Of a DNA stretch of 34,594 nucleotides, positions 7,493 through 14,895 are shown one piece after another. Origin of the DNA: Olavius algarvensis spirochete endosymbiont. GTDB taxonomy: Bacteria; Spirochaetota; Spirochaetia; DSM-2461. Location of the stretch: the NCBI GenBank assembly GCA_900608495.1, contig UWYT01000244.1, positions 1 through 34,594 on the forward strand, given 5' to 3'. The first letter of the stretch is position 1. Each line of letters starts with the position of its first letter. Both the position numbers and the translations under genes were made by a program. The notes beneath the pieces were generated by a model that had not been told where the DNA came from, did no database searches, and worked only from the letters and a program-made list of their open reading frames with translations.

Positions 7493-7521
7493 ATAGTATT
7501 TCTGCCATATTTTTTAAGCAA
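7493..7521 (-). promoter_or_regulatory. Sigma-70 promoter of the XRE-ImmA/DUF4411 operon
   Basis: On the minus strand, -35 TTGCTT (7521-7516) and -10 TACTAT (7498-7493) are separated by exactly 17 bp, ending about 12 bp before the ATG. The leader is very short, with GAGG in it. Confidence 0.65.
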
Positions 7522-7536
7522 AATTCTTAGGATTTA

Positions 7537-7553
7537 TTCCGAATATGTTCCGA
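7537..7553. promoter_or_regulatory. Paired TTCCGA repeats, candidate operator
   Basis: TTCCGA at 7537-7542 and 7548-7553, 11 bp apart (one helical turn), lie 16-32 bp upstream of the -35 box of the toxin-antitoxin promoter. The position suits a regulator site for the XRE protein, but no binding is shown. Confidence 0.3.
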
Positions 7554-7703
7554 TTAAAACTTGACTGGATACCGACAGTTAGTCATCTTAGTAGTGTCGT
7601 ACCGGGGCTCCCCTTGGGACCTTAAAGGAGGCGCGCCCAGGGTACCGAAGTGAGGGGGAGATTATGGTGTTAATATGGTGCTTATTTCAATTTCTCAAAA
7701 AAT

Positions 7704-7908
7704 GAGCGCGGGGCGGGTTGCCTCTGTTGAGAACTATCCGAAGCAGCTGGGGATACAGGGATTCGTGATGGCGTCACTGTATAATTTTCAGGTGGTAACT
7801 GCGCAGCATCAAGTGGTAGGGTACGCTTCTTCGAAACCAACAAGCACAGCAATCCAGAATAGGTGCAATCGTTTCCGCGATTAAACCATCCACGGATAGG
7901 AGAGTTCT
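7704..7908. repeat. Long direct repeat, copy 1 (about 205 bp)
   Basis: Starts at GAGCGCGGGGCGGGTTG and ends near GGATAGGAGAGTTCT. It is nearly identical to 8745-8957 apart from scattered substitutions and short indels. AGAACTATCC near its start and the inverse of its end (AGAACTCTCCTATCC) are similar, hinting at imperfect terminal inverted repeats. A 69-codon frame runs through it but has no coding signature. Confidence 0.9.
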
Positions 7909-7943
7909 CACCATCTCATCACACTTCACTTTACGCCCTTATC

Positions 7944-7971
7944 TTGCGAAAGAAATTGAAGATAGTAATAT
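7944..7971 (+). promoter_or_regulatory. Sigma-70 promoter of the DUF898-like gene
   Basis: -35 TTGCGA (7944-7949), 16-bp spacer, -10 TAATAT (7966-7971), about 37 bp before the likely start. It lies just after the end of the long repeat. Confidence 0.5.
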
Positions 7972-8008
7972 AGGCAAATGCAAACTCATCATGATAGGGG
8001 GGTGGAGT

Positions 8009-8362
8009 ATGTCTGATCGGGTGAATGTCAATGTAAGCGTCGTGGGAGAGATTGGCGGGAAATCGTATTTCGATGGAGGGCTTCTGTCTTATATCGGCTG
8101 GACGATTCTCGGATTTCTGTTAACTATCCTTACACTGGGAATCTGTTATCCGTGGGCTGTTTGTATGATGTATGGCTGGGAAATCAATCACACCGTTGTA
8201 GGAGGTAGACGTCTCAAGTTTAACGGCAAGGCTATTGGCCTCTTCCTACTTTGGATTAAATGGTTGCTTCTCATAATCATTACACTAGGAATCTACTCCT
8301 TTTGGGTTTTCATATCTCTTAAAAAATGGAAAGTGAAAAACACGACGTTCCAAGCGGAGTAG
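8009..8362 (+). CDS. DUF898-like small membrane protein
   Basis: 117 residues from ATG at 8009 (MSDRVNVNV); an upstream ATG at 7991 adds six residues but has no ribosome site. After YFDGG come two hydrophobic segments that each end in a related motif: LTILTLGICYPWAV and IIITLGIYSFWVF. The stretch between them, NHTVVGGRRLKFNGKAIGLF, matches the DUF898 (YjgN-like) pattern of repeated LTLGIYxPW units. The protein should sit in the inner membrane; its function is not known. It is shorter than YjgN proteins. It lies alone between two copies of a 205-bp direct repeat, together with a small membrane-protein gene on the other strand. Confidence 0.78.
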   Translation: MSDRVNVNVSVVGEIGGKSYFDGGLLSYIGWTILGFLLTILTLGICYPWAVCMMYGWEINHTVVGGRRLKFNGKAIGLFLLWIKWLLLIIITLGIYSFWVFISLKKWKVKNTTFQAE

Positions 8363-8517
8363 ACTCCGATTCCAGGATTTTATTGGCTTACCGTGTCGAG
8401 CCATAATCGAATCCGGGCTTAAACTTCCGCAATCTCCACCGCCAGGCTTCTGTTGTCTTGAGGTATCGCCGGAAGCCGCTCCGGCGGGCCCCCTCCCATG
8501 AAGCAGCCGAGAACGCG

Positions 8518-8697
8518 TCAGTGATTCCGGGAGTTCGAAAGAAAGGATGTCAGAATGAGCCCGACGCCCAAACCGGCCAAGATGCTGCCGATGAAAAAGA
8601 AAATCGATGTTGAGATAAAGAAGAATCCAACGCCGATTCCAATCATCAAACCACCGCCGGACGCCCAGGTGCTACGATCTTCGTTTTTGTCTGCCAT
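8518..8697 (-). CDS. Small glycine-rich membrane protein (copy 2)
   Basis: 59 residues from ATG at 8697 with GGAGG 6 nt upstream. MADKNEDR is a short charged head, then SGGGLMIGIGVGFFF and IGSILAGLGVGLIL form two glycine-rich membrane helices. It is a paralogue of 3010-3180, and the start region plus about 50 bp upstream (AAATTTGAAT..., ATATGTCCATCT, GAGCG, GGCCTCT) is conserved between the two loci. Its upstream region merges into the long direct repeat (8745-8957). Function unknown. Confidence 0.7.
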   Translation of the reverse strand: MADKNEDRSTWASGGGLMIGIGVGFFFISTSIFFFIGSILAGLGVGLILTSFLSNSRNH

Positions 8698-8744
8698 ATC
8701 AAACCTCCAAATTTGAATGCCGAGTATGAACATATGTCCATCTC

Positions 8745-8957
8745 GAGCGAGGAGCGGGTTGGCCTCTGTTGAGAACTATCCCAAGTGGCAGGGATACGGG
8801 GATTCGTGATGGTGTCACTTGGGAGTATAATTTTCAGGTGGTAACTGCGCAGCATCAAGTGGCAGGGTACGCTTCTTCGAAACCAACAAGCACAGCAATC
8901 CAGAATAGATGCAATCGTTTCCGCGATTAAACCATCCACGGATAGGAGATGAGTTCT
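8745..8957. repeat. Long direct repeat, copy 2 (about 213 bp)
   Basis: Second copy of the 7704-7908 repeat in the same orientation, starting GAGCGAGGAGCGGGTTG and ending GGATAGGAGATGAGTTCT, five bases from the stop of the GT10 gene. The two copies are about 1.04 kb apart, so recombination between them would remove the DUF898-like and small membrane-protein genes. Confidence 0.9.
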
Positions 8958-8961
8958 TTCA

Positions 8962-10032
8962 TCATCGCCCACGCTTTACTTGGCGATAAATTCTGCGAAG
9001 AAAATTGAAAAAGACATGATTGTCTGCAAGTTGTCTTAAAAATTTTCTAACGGGGTGCACATATTTGGGGCCAAACATTGCCTGAAACTTCTGATGGCCA
9101 AATGGCAACAGTTCTTCACCGAAGGTTCTCGGCAGCTTAGTGTCGCCATATTTCCCGGCTTCAATGTTTTTGATGATGTCGATCAGCATCGGGAAAAGGT
9201 TGTGTTTTCGCATGGCGAGATTGCGAGCCACTCGAAGAGTTTGCCTATATTTTTTGTCGAATTCTTGCTTGATAGCATTATCAATGGTTTTGACGGATGA
9301 AGTGAATTTATTGATATCAATTCGGGCAAAAGAATTTTGAGGGAAATACTGTTCCAAGTTGGGGCAGCCAAAGTAAATTGGATAAGTGCCCGCGATGACA
9401 CAGTCGGTAAATTTTTCTGAAAAATAGTGGTTGCAATTTGCGTTCTCCAAAACAACACTGAAGCGGTATTCTTTCAAAGCTTTCAATTTATCGTCCATCG
9501 GCACGAAGCCACGCCCATAGAAGTCTATTTTCCTGCCATAGTGTGCCTTGAGTTTTTTTGCAAATTCAAGACGTTTCGCATGAGTGCGAGTAAATGCTTT
9601 GTCCGATGCGATTACAGAAATGAGCTTTGTCTTGGGAACGTCGAACAGAGCTTCCAGTGCATAATAATTCAGTGTGTTACCAGGGTTGGTGGAACCTAGT
9701 TGCCAGCCGATAAACCACGATAGTCCTGGTTGATATAGGATGCGGCCGGGATGTCTTAGGCGGGTATCTTGCGTTATTATCCATGCGAATTGTTTAAGAA
9801 AACCCTGCTGATACCTACGAACCGATGGTGGTTCACCCCCCGCATGTATAGTCTTCTCTGGAGCACATCTCAGCTTGATGGGCGCGTGGAGGTCGTCGCA
9901 TGCAACGAGGTAATCATAATCTTCATCCTCTGCGTTGATGATAAAGCGCCACCCATCCCATTCTAAGATATCATCAGGGAACTGACGAACCCATGGGATA
10001 GGATGCACTGAAGAGATATTGATAACTCTCAT
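8962..10032 (-). CDS. GT10 fucosyltransferase-like glycosyltransferase
   Basis: 356 residues. The C-terminal half shows the GT10 (alpha-1,3/1,4-fucosyltransferase) donor-binding signature: YRFSVVLENANCNHYFSEKF (about 189-208), then AGTYPIYFGCPNLEQYFP with a serine before EK instead of the more usual threonine. The N-terminal half carries an acceptor domain with a GGEPPSV motif. There is no signal or membrane segment, so it probably acts at the cytoplasmic face on lipopolysaccharide or other surface glycan. GGAG lies 10 nt before the ATG. It stands alone, with no sugar-nucleotide or glycan genes nearby, next to a repeat copy, which suggests acquisition. The sugar transferred may not be fucose. 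Confidence 0.83.
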   Translation of the reverse strand: MRVINISSVHPIPWVRQFPDDILEWDGWRFIINAEDEDYDYLVACDDLHAPIKLRCAPEKTIHAGGEPPSVRRYQQGFLKQFAWIITQDTRLRHPGRILYQPGLSWFIGWQLGSTNPGNTLNYYALEALFDVPKTKLISVIASDKAFTRTHAKRLEFAKKLKAHYGRKIDFYGRGFVPMDDKLKALKEYRFSVVLENANCNHYFSEKFTDCVIAGTYPIYFGCPNLEQYFPQNSFARIDINKFTSSVKTIDNAIKQEFDKKYRQTLRVARNLAMRKHNLFPMLIDIIKNIEAGKYGDTKLPRTFGEELLPFGHQKFQAMFGPKYVHPVRKFLRQLADNHVFFNFLRRIYRQVKRGR

Positions 10033-10122
10033 TTCAACAAAACTCCGATTTTCATATAGGAATTGTCATTGCTTGAGCACAGCAACGCAATCAACCCGGT
10101 GAGGCAAAACCGCTCCCCGTTT

Positions 10123-10196
10123 TGGGCCCACTAGGACTTGAACCTAGGACCGTTCGATTATGAGTCGAATGCTCTAACCAACTGAGCTATAGGCCC
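10123..10196 (-). tRNA. tRNA-Ile2 (anticodon CAT) or elongator tRNA-Met
   Basis: Minus-strand cloverleaf: acceptor GGGCCTA/TGGGCCC, D arm GCTCAGTTGGTTAGAGC, anticodon stem TTCGA/TCGAA with loop CTCATAA (anticodon CAT), T arm CTAGG/CCTAG with loop TTCAAGT, discriminator A. The CGACTCATAATCG anticodon arm resembles known tRNA-Ile2, whose C34 is changed to lysidine, more than initiator or elongator Met. CCA is not encoded. It marks the right edge of the accessory stretch. Confidence 0.9.
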
Positions 10197-10363
10197 GAAC
10201 ACGCCAGGGTCTGGGAACCCATGGCAGGATAATCGTAGTAAGAGAATAGAATATCGTCAATTAGATGATAAGAAAGCCATTTGTCGGCCATGATGCCAAA
10301 GACGAAGTTTGGATTTTCGCAGCTCATCAGATGTTCCAAGTCGTGCTTCACAGGATTAACTTA

Positions 10364-10423
10364 TTTGCGGACTGCAAATGAAAAATCACCTGACTATGTC
10401 TTTAGGGTTATTTGTGATTTACT
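10364..10423 (+). promoter_or_regulatory. Inverted repeats in leader of unknown gene
   Basis: ATTTGC..GCAAAT (5-nt loop) and then AAATCAC..GTGATTT (about 24-nt spacer) lie in the 70 bp before the ATG at 10433. They could be a regulator site or leader hairpins. The rest of 10197-10432 shows nothing recognisable. Confidence 0.3.
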
Positions 10424-10432
10424 AGTGAAGCC

Positions 10433-10915
10433 ATGGGTTTTTGTTTATCCGTCATGCTAAATGGTTCACGTCCAACGCCCGCGGAGATTGAAAAATTTAT
10501 CCACTCAACCAGTGATCCGATTAAACTGCAATTGACCGGTGGCTATCTGTTTAAAAGCTGCGTAGCGGACGAGATTCTCCATATCGGGATAGTACCGGCA
10601 ATTTCAGAGAATGAACGACTGCATCACTACGATGTCGGTGTACCCTGTGCTGAATCTTTGATAGGTACCATTTCGAACACTGGCAATTTCAGCATTTTGT
10701 TTCGTGCCGATAAATCAGATATGGACGAGGTTATTCGGAAGAAATGGCAGCTAAGCTACATAGCCTTTGCGAAATTCCTGGTGGTTCACGGCTATGCTGG
10801 GAAGGGAGACTTAGACTGGATTTCGAAGGCAATAATCGCCGAATCCGGAATCTTCAATCCTATTCCTCAAAATATATTTGAAATCGCTGGTTTAGAAGAT
10901 AGCTATGGATTGTAG
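10433..10915 (+). CDS. Hypothetical protein coupled to a D-2-hydroxyacid dehydrogenase
   Basis: 160 residues, not recognised. There are no membrane segments, signal or metal motif. It reads as a mixed alpha/beta soluble protein: RPTPAEIEKFI, a central LHHYDVGVPCAESLIGTISNTG stretch, KKWQLSYIAFAKFLVVHGYA, and a C-terminal IFNPIPQNIFEIAGL. The ATG at 10433 has only a weak upstream site; ATG at 10454 is an alternative. Its 3' end overlaps the next gene by 11 bp, so the two are translationally coupled and probably work in one pathway. It might be a small dehydratase- or decarboxylase-like partner, but nothing in the sequence shows this. Confidence 0.7.
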   Translation: MGFCLSVMLNGSRPTPAEIEKFIHSTSDPIKLQLTGGYLFKSCVADEILHIGIVPAISENERLHHYDVGVPCAESLIGTISNTGNFSILFRADKSDMDEVIRKKWQLSYIAFAKFLVVHGYAGKGDLDWISKAIIAESGIFNPIPQNIFEIAGLEDSYGL

Positions 10916-11936
10916 AGTGAGAAGTCAACCCTTTGTATGCGTTACCACGGACTTTGTTGAGTCAGATTTGGAATGGGAACGCAGGGAATATGAGGCAGCA
11001 AACATCATCTACAGAACCAATCAGTTGAAAACCGCGAAAAGCGCGCAACTAGTGGCGGCAACACGAGATGCTGATGTATTGGTGGTGGACCAGGCGCAAA
11101 TTGGCAGGGAAGTGGTGGCAGAACTATCGAGTTGCCGATTGATACTCAGGCACGGAGATGGATACGATAATCTCGATATAGAAGCCGCCACGGAGGCAGG
11201 GATTGTTTGCGCTAACGAGCCTGGATTCTGGAGTCGGGAAGTTGCGGAGCAGGCGCTTGCGCTTGCACTCTCATTAACGCTGAAATTGCCCATTCAACAA
11301 ACTGTAGCCCGCGAAGGGAGCACTCGAGGATGGAACTATGAGAAAGTTACGCCATATTGGACACTCGGCTCAAGAACTGCTGGCATAATCGGTTTTGGCA
11401 GAACTGGCACCTTCGCATGCAAACTCTTTTCCCCATTGGCTTTGCGGGTTTTGGTACACGATCCGAGTGCCAGTAAAACAGCTATAAAGGAAGCCGGCGG
11501 AGTATTTGTCGGTCGCGAAGAGCTGCTTGAAGCTTCCGATATTGTCAGCATCCATATACCAGCCAACCCGGATACGATCGGACTTTTCAACTCAGCTTTG
11601 ATTGGCAAAATGAAACGAGGGGCGATTCTTATAAATGTTTCACGAGGGAGCATCGTAGACACCGAAGCCCTGTATGAAGCCCTCCTGCGGGGACAGCTCT
11701 CAGGCGCCGGATTGGATGTAACCAATCCGGAGCCGCTTCCCCAAGGACATCCTCTGTTCTCAGTTCCGAACGTAATCATCACACCGCATATGGGTTGGTA
11801 CAGTGAAGATGCACTCTGGAAGCTGCGGCGGCAGATAGTGGCAGATGTGTGCGCTGTGCGCGATGGGAAATTGCCACTGTCGGTAATAAATCCTGAGGTA
11901 CTGAAAAGCGATCACCGACGGTTAAACCCGGGTTAG
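10905..11936 (+). CDS. D-2-hydroxyacid dehydrogenase family protein
   Basis: 343 residues with the NAD-dependent D-2-hydroxyacid dehydrogenase fold. The Rossmann motif AGIIGFGRTGTF lies at about 159-170. The catalytic arginine is in NVSRGSIVD (R247), the glutamate in GLDVTNPEP (E276) and the histidine in TPHMGWYSE (H295). Length and motifs resemble the CtBP / phosphoglycerate dehydrogenase-like group. The substrate cannot be assigned; candidates include glyoxylate/hydroxypyruvate and 3-phosphoglycerate, although the C-terminal ACT-type domain of many SerA enzymes is missing. It overlaps the unknown gene upstream by 11 bp and is convergent with the osmoprotectant transporter operon. Confidence 0.88.
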   Translation: MDCRVRSQPFVCVTTDFVESDLEWERREYEAANIIYRTNQLKTAKSAQLVAATRDADVLVVDQAQIGREVVAELSSCRLILRHGDGYDNLDIEAATEAGIVCANEPGFWSREVAEQALALALSLTLKLPIQQTVAREGSTRGWNYEKVTPYWTLGSRTAGIIGFGRTGTFACKLFSPLALRVLVHDPSASKTAIKEAGGVFVGREELLEASDIVSIHIPANPDTIGLFNSALIGKMKRGAILINVSRGSIVDTEALYEALLRGQLSGAGLDVTNPEPLPQGHPLFSVPNVIITPHMGWYSEDALWKLRRQIVADVCAVRDGKLPLSVINPEVLKSDHRRLNPG

Positions 11937-11982
11937 GCAGTTATAGTGTCTCAAAAACTGAATAATGAGAAGGAGGGGGAGC

Positions 11983-12744
11983 TTAAGCGCTTAGGGCGCT
12001 ATTACCATCGATATGATTACGCAAGATTGCCGGCTGAAGCCCATGTTCAGCTGCCAGAAGCAGTGAGTTCAGCATCAACGCCAGCGAAGCGGAGGCGATT
12101 GCTCCTTGGAACACCCATGCCGGATTATTGCGTGTCAAACCGGCAACAATCACTGAACCAAGTCCGCCGGCCCCGGCGAGTGCACCAATAGTAGCGGTTC
12201 CCACATTGATTACCACACAGATGCGAATGCCCGTACCAATAACAGGGAGGGCAAGAGGCAACTCAATTTGCAGTAATACCTGCAGGCGGCTCATACCTAT
12301 CCCACGAGCGGCTTCCAGTACCGGCCTGGGCAGGTTTTCTATCGCGGCAAGTGTATTGTTTAGAACAGGCAGGGTGCTGTAACAGACAAGCGCCAGGAGT
12401 ACTGGTTTGAAGCCAAAGCCAAGAAAGGGTATGGCCAGCGCCAAAACTGCCGCTGGAGGCATCGTCTGGGCAAGAGAGGAAACATCTCGAATCAGTGTTA
12501 GAAATGGTCTTCCGGCCCGCCTGGTAGCGGCGATACCGAGACCCATTCCAATAACGGCAGCTACGGCTCCAGCAAGCAGGGAGAGCAGCAAGTGCTCAGT
12601 TGTCAGCTTGATTAGAGACTCCCTTGGGAAGATCCACTCATTCGCACCAGGGAAAAAAAACTGCAAAACAGGCTCAAGAATGCTCGGAATAAAAAAGGCC
12701 ACCAGAACCACAAGATAAACAAACAATCCAATCCAACGCCTCAC
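11983..12744 (-). CDS. Osmoprotectant ABC transporter permease (OpuCB/OpuCD, ProW-like), second permease
   Basis: 253 residues, GTG start overlapping the stop of the ATPase gene by 4 bases (GTGA). It has about six membrane helices and the binding-protein-dependent permease signature around EAARGIGMSRLQVLLQIELP (EAA loop) and NVGTATIGALAGAGGLGSVI. It forms the inner-membrane channel with the 13717 permease. It is the last gene of the operon; its end is convergent with the dehydrogenase gene, 46 bp apart. Confidence 0.9.
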   Translation of the reverse strand: MRRWIGLFVYLVVLVAFFIPSILEPVLQFFFPGANEWIFPRESLIKLTTEHLLLSLLAGAVAAVIGMGLGIAATRRAGRPFLTLIRDVSSLAQTMPPAAVLALAIPFLGFGFKPVLLALVCYSTLPVLNNTLAAIENLPRPVLEAARGIGMSRLQVLLQIELPLALPVIGTGIRICVVINVGTATIGALAGAGGLGSVIVAGLTRNNPAWVFQGAIASASLALMLNSLLLAAEHGLQPAILRNHIDGNSALSA

Positions 12745-13715
12745 GAGACACCAATCCCCGCGGCGTTTTCCAGAAGATTCTCCATCGTCAGTTTACCCAT
12801 ATGCCGCCCACTTGGTGACACCGCATTCAGTGAAGATTCACCCGCCTCAAGCATCAAAGACAGCGCCTCCTTAAGAGTAGCATCTGTTCGAATCAAACCA
12901 GTCGGCGTTCCGGAATCACCATAGCCACCAGGCGCAATCGGAGTAGTCTGGCCAATAGTGTCTCCAACACTGAGTCGCGCCAGACGTCGCAACGCCCTGT
13001 CTTCACCCGTGAAATCTCGAATAAATGGATTGGCATTCAATAATAATTCCCCAGGTGCGGCCGCAGCAACCAGGCGGCCTCCATTCATCACGGCAATGCA
13101 ATCACCCAGTCGAATAGCCTCATCCAAATCGTGAGTGACAAACACCACAGTTTTTTTAAGCGTCGATCGAATACGCAGGAATTCCCTCTGCAACACCTCG
13201 CGCGTCAGCGGATCCACGGCCCCAAAGGGTTCATCCATCAGCAGGATAGGCGGATCTGCCGCGAGAGCCCGTGCCACTCCAACACGCTGTGCTTCCCCTC
13301 CGGAAAGATGCGCCGGCCAGGCCTCTGAGTAATCGTCCGCAGGTAAACCAACCAAGTCCAACAACTCCCGCACCCTGGCCTGGATTTTAACCTTGTTCCA
13401 TTTGAGCAGGCGTGGCACAGCCCCGATATTTTCAGCAACGTTCATATGCGGGAAAAGTCCCACTTGCTGAATCACATAACCAATATGACGGCGGAGCTCA
13501 GTTACCGGAATCTCCGAAACATCCCTGCCGTCAACAAGAATCTTTCCCGAACTCGGATCAACAAGTCGATTAATCATGCGAAGACTAGTTGTCTTACCGC
13601 AACCAGACGGACCCACTAGGACAAGAAGCTCCCCCTTAGGCACTTCAAGGGAAAAATCGTTAACCGCCCTCTTCTTTCCATAAGCCTTGCTTGCATTCCG
13701 CCATTCCAAAGTCAT
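12741..13715 (-). CDS. Osmoprotectant ABC transporter ATP-binding protein (OpuCA/ProV-like)
   Basis: 324 residues from ATG at 13715, chosen because GGTGAGG lies 9 nt upstream; GTG at 13730 is a longer alternative. Walker A GPSGCGKTT (35-43), Q-loop QQVGLFPH, signature LSGGEAQRVG (137-146), Walker B LLMDEPFG (158-165) and switch histidine in VTHDLDEA are intact. The tail holds a single CBS-like unit (TLKEALSLMLEAGESSL); the OpuA/ProV class usually has two. This region senses ionic strength in related proteins, so single-CBS gating may differ. It energises uptake of glycine betaine or related solutes. Confidence 0.92.
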   Translation of the reverse strand: MTLEWRNASKAYGKKRAVNDFSLEVPKGELLVLVGPSGCGKTTSLRMINRLVDPSSGKILVDGRDVSEIPVTELRRHIGYVIQQVGLFPHMNVAENIGAVPRLLKWNKVKIQARVRELLDLVGLPADDYSEAWPAHLSGGEAQRVGVARALAADPPILLMDEPFGAVDPLTREVLQREFLRIRSTLKKTVVFVTHDLDEAIRLGDCIAVMNGGRLVAAAAPGELLLNANPFIRDFTGEDRALRRLARLSVGDTIGQTTPIAPGGYGDSGTPTGLIRTDATLKEALSLMLEAGESSLNAVSPSGRHMGKLTMENLLENAAGIGVS

Positions 13716-13716
13716 A

Positions 13717-14895
13717 TTACAGAACCTCACCTAGAAGGCCAGGCGAAACCGCCCTTCGGATAACAAGTTCCCAGCCTCTGTTCACCAGAACCGCCATGAG
13801 GATAAGCGGGAGAACGCCCAGAAGAATCAAATCCGGCGCGGCCTGGCCAAGCCCTTGAAAAATCATAATCCCCAAACCTCCGGCGCCAATCAGTGCGGCC
13901 ACAGCGGCATTTCCCACTGCCTGCACAGAGGCGGTCTTGAGTCCAGTGAGGATATAAGGCAATGCAAGAGGCCATTTAATTCGCCAGAATAATTGCCGCC
14001 GCGACATCCCCATTCCTCGCCCGGCCTCCAAAGCCGGGAGTGGTACGGAAGCTATGCCGACAATCGCATTCCTCGCGATAGGAAGCAGGGCATACAGGGT
14101 CAATGCAATCAAGGCCGGCGCCGCTCCAATTCCACGCAAACCCAAAGAACGCAGCAGCGGGAAAGCGCGTGAGAGTGCGGCAAGAGGCGCCATCAGCAAA
14201 CCAAAAAGAGCCATCGACGGAATCGTCTGGACCACATCCACAAAAGCTATTACCAGTCTCTCGATGCGTTTGTTTTTTGACGCGATAATACCCAAAGGAA
14301 GCCCAAACACAGTTGCTCCCAGAATCGCGAAAACGAATAGTCTAACATGGACAATTAGTTCATCAAGGAATCTATCCTGTCTTTCCAGCCACTCCTGAAA
14401 AACTGAAATCGCCGCGCCTCTGCCGTCGGAAAAAATCAAGCACACGGGTACAAGCGCACAAACCGTCAGCATCAAAGAGCGCCATCTTGGAGCCTGCCGC
14501 CTCGAGTGATCGATAAGCACATAGGAGGCCCCCGGCAAACCCCAGAAGCCAATAGCCGGACTAACCCTAGGCGCCTCTCCAGCCTGTCCCAGCAACGCTC
14601 CGGCGCGAACAAGCAAGACTGCCGTAATCCACAAACAAGCCACACCGGCAAAGCTATAGACCAAGTTGCGCGTCTTTCCACCCCCCCCGGAGAGAGCCAC
14701 TACCAGAGTCAATGCTCCCAGAATAAGAACACCTGCCCCAAGTCCCCCACCCAAAAGTTCGAAGCCCCGGATTATCTGTCCGTCGACAACCCGGTTTTCT
14801 TTCAGAGCGGCGAAAGGACCAAAGAACGAAACAGAAGCCAGCAATACCGCTGTCAGGGGAACAACATCAATCCTTTCACGCTCAATCAGTCTCAA
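13717..14895 (-). CDS. Osmoprotectant ABC transporter permease with extra N-terminal membrane domain
   Basis: 392 residues, TTG start overlapping the TGA of the binding-protein gene. The last roughly 210 residues are a binding-protein-dependent permease domain (EAA loop EAGRGMGMSRRQLFWRIKWP, then AVGNAAVAALIGAGGLGIM). The first roughly 170 residues form about four extra membrane helices, which ordinary OpuC permeases of about 215-220 residues lack. Pairs of short and long permeases occur in this transporter class. It is the second gene after the binding protein. Confidence 0.88.
   Translation of the reverse strand: MRLIERERIDVVPLTAVLLASVSFFGPFAALKENRVVDGQIIRGFELLGGGLGAGVLILGALTLVVALSGGGGKTRNLVYSFAGVACLWITAVLLVRAGALLGQAGEAPRVSPAIGFWGLPGASYVLIDHSRRQAPRWRSLMLTVCALVPVCLIFSDGRGAAISVFQEWLERQDRFLDELIVHVRLFVFAILGATVFGLPLGIIASKNKRIERLVIAFVDVVQTIPSMALFGLLMAPLAALSRAFPLLRSLGLRGIGAAPALIALTLYALLPIARNAIVGIASVPLPALEAGRGMGMSRRQLFWRIKWPLALPYILTGLKTASVQAVGNAAVAALIGAGGLGIMIFQGLGQAAPDLILLGVLPLILMAVLVNRGWELVIRRAVSPGLLGEVL

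Noticed and set aside
7675-7884. 69-codon plus frame inside the long repeat
   Set aside because: It follows repeat sequence with indels between copies, has no ribosome site and no protein-like pattern.
7704-8957. Integron-type cassette array
   Set aside because: The genes face in opposite directions, no clear GTTRRRY core sites were found and there is no integrase.
11946-12191. 81-codon plus frame after the dehydrogenase
   Set aside because: It is antisense to the end of the osmoprotectant permease and lacks protein-like character.
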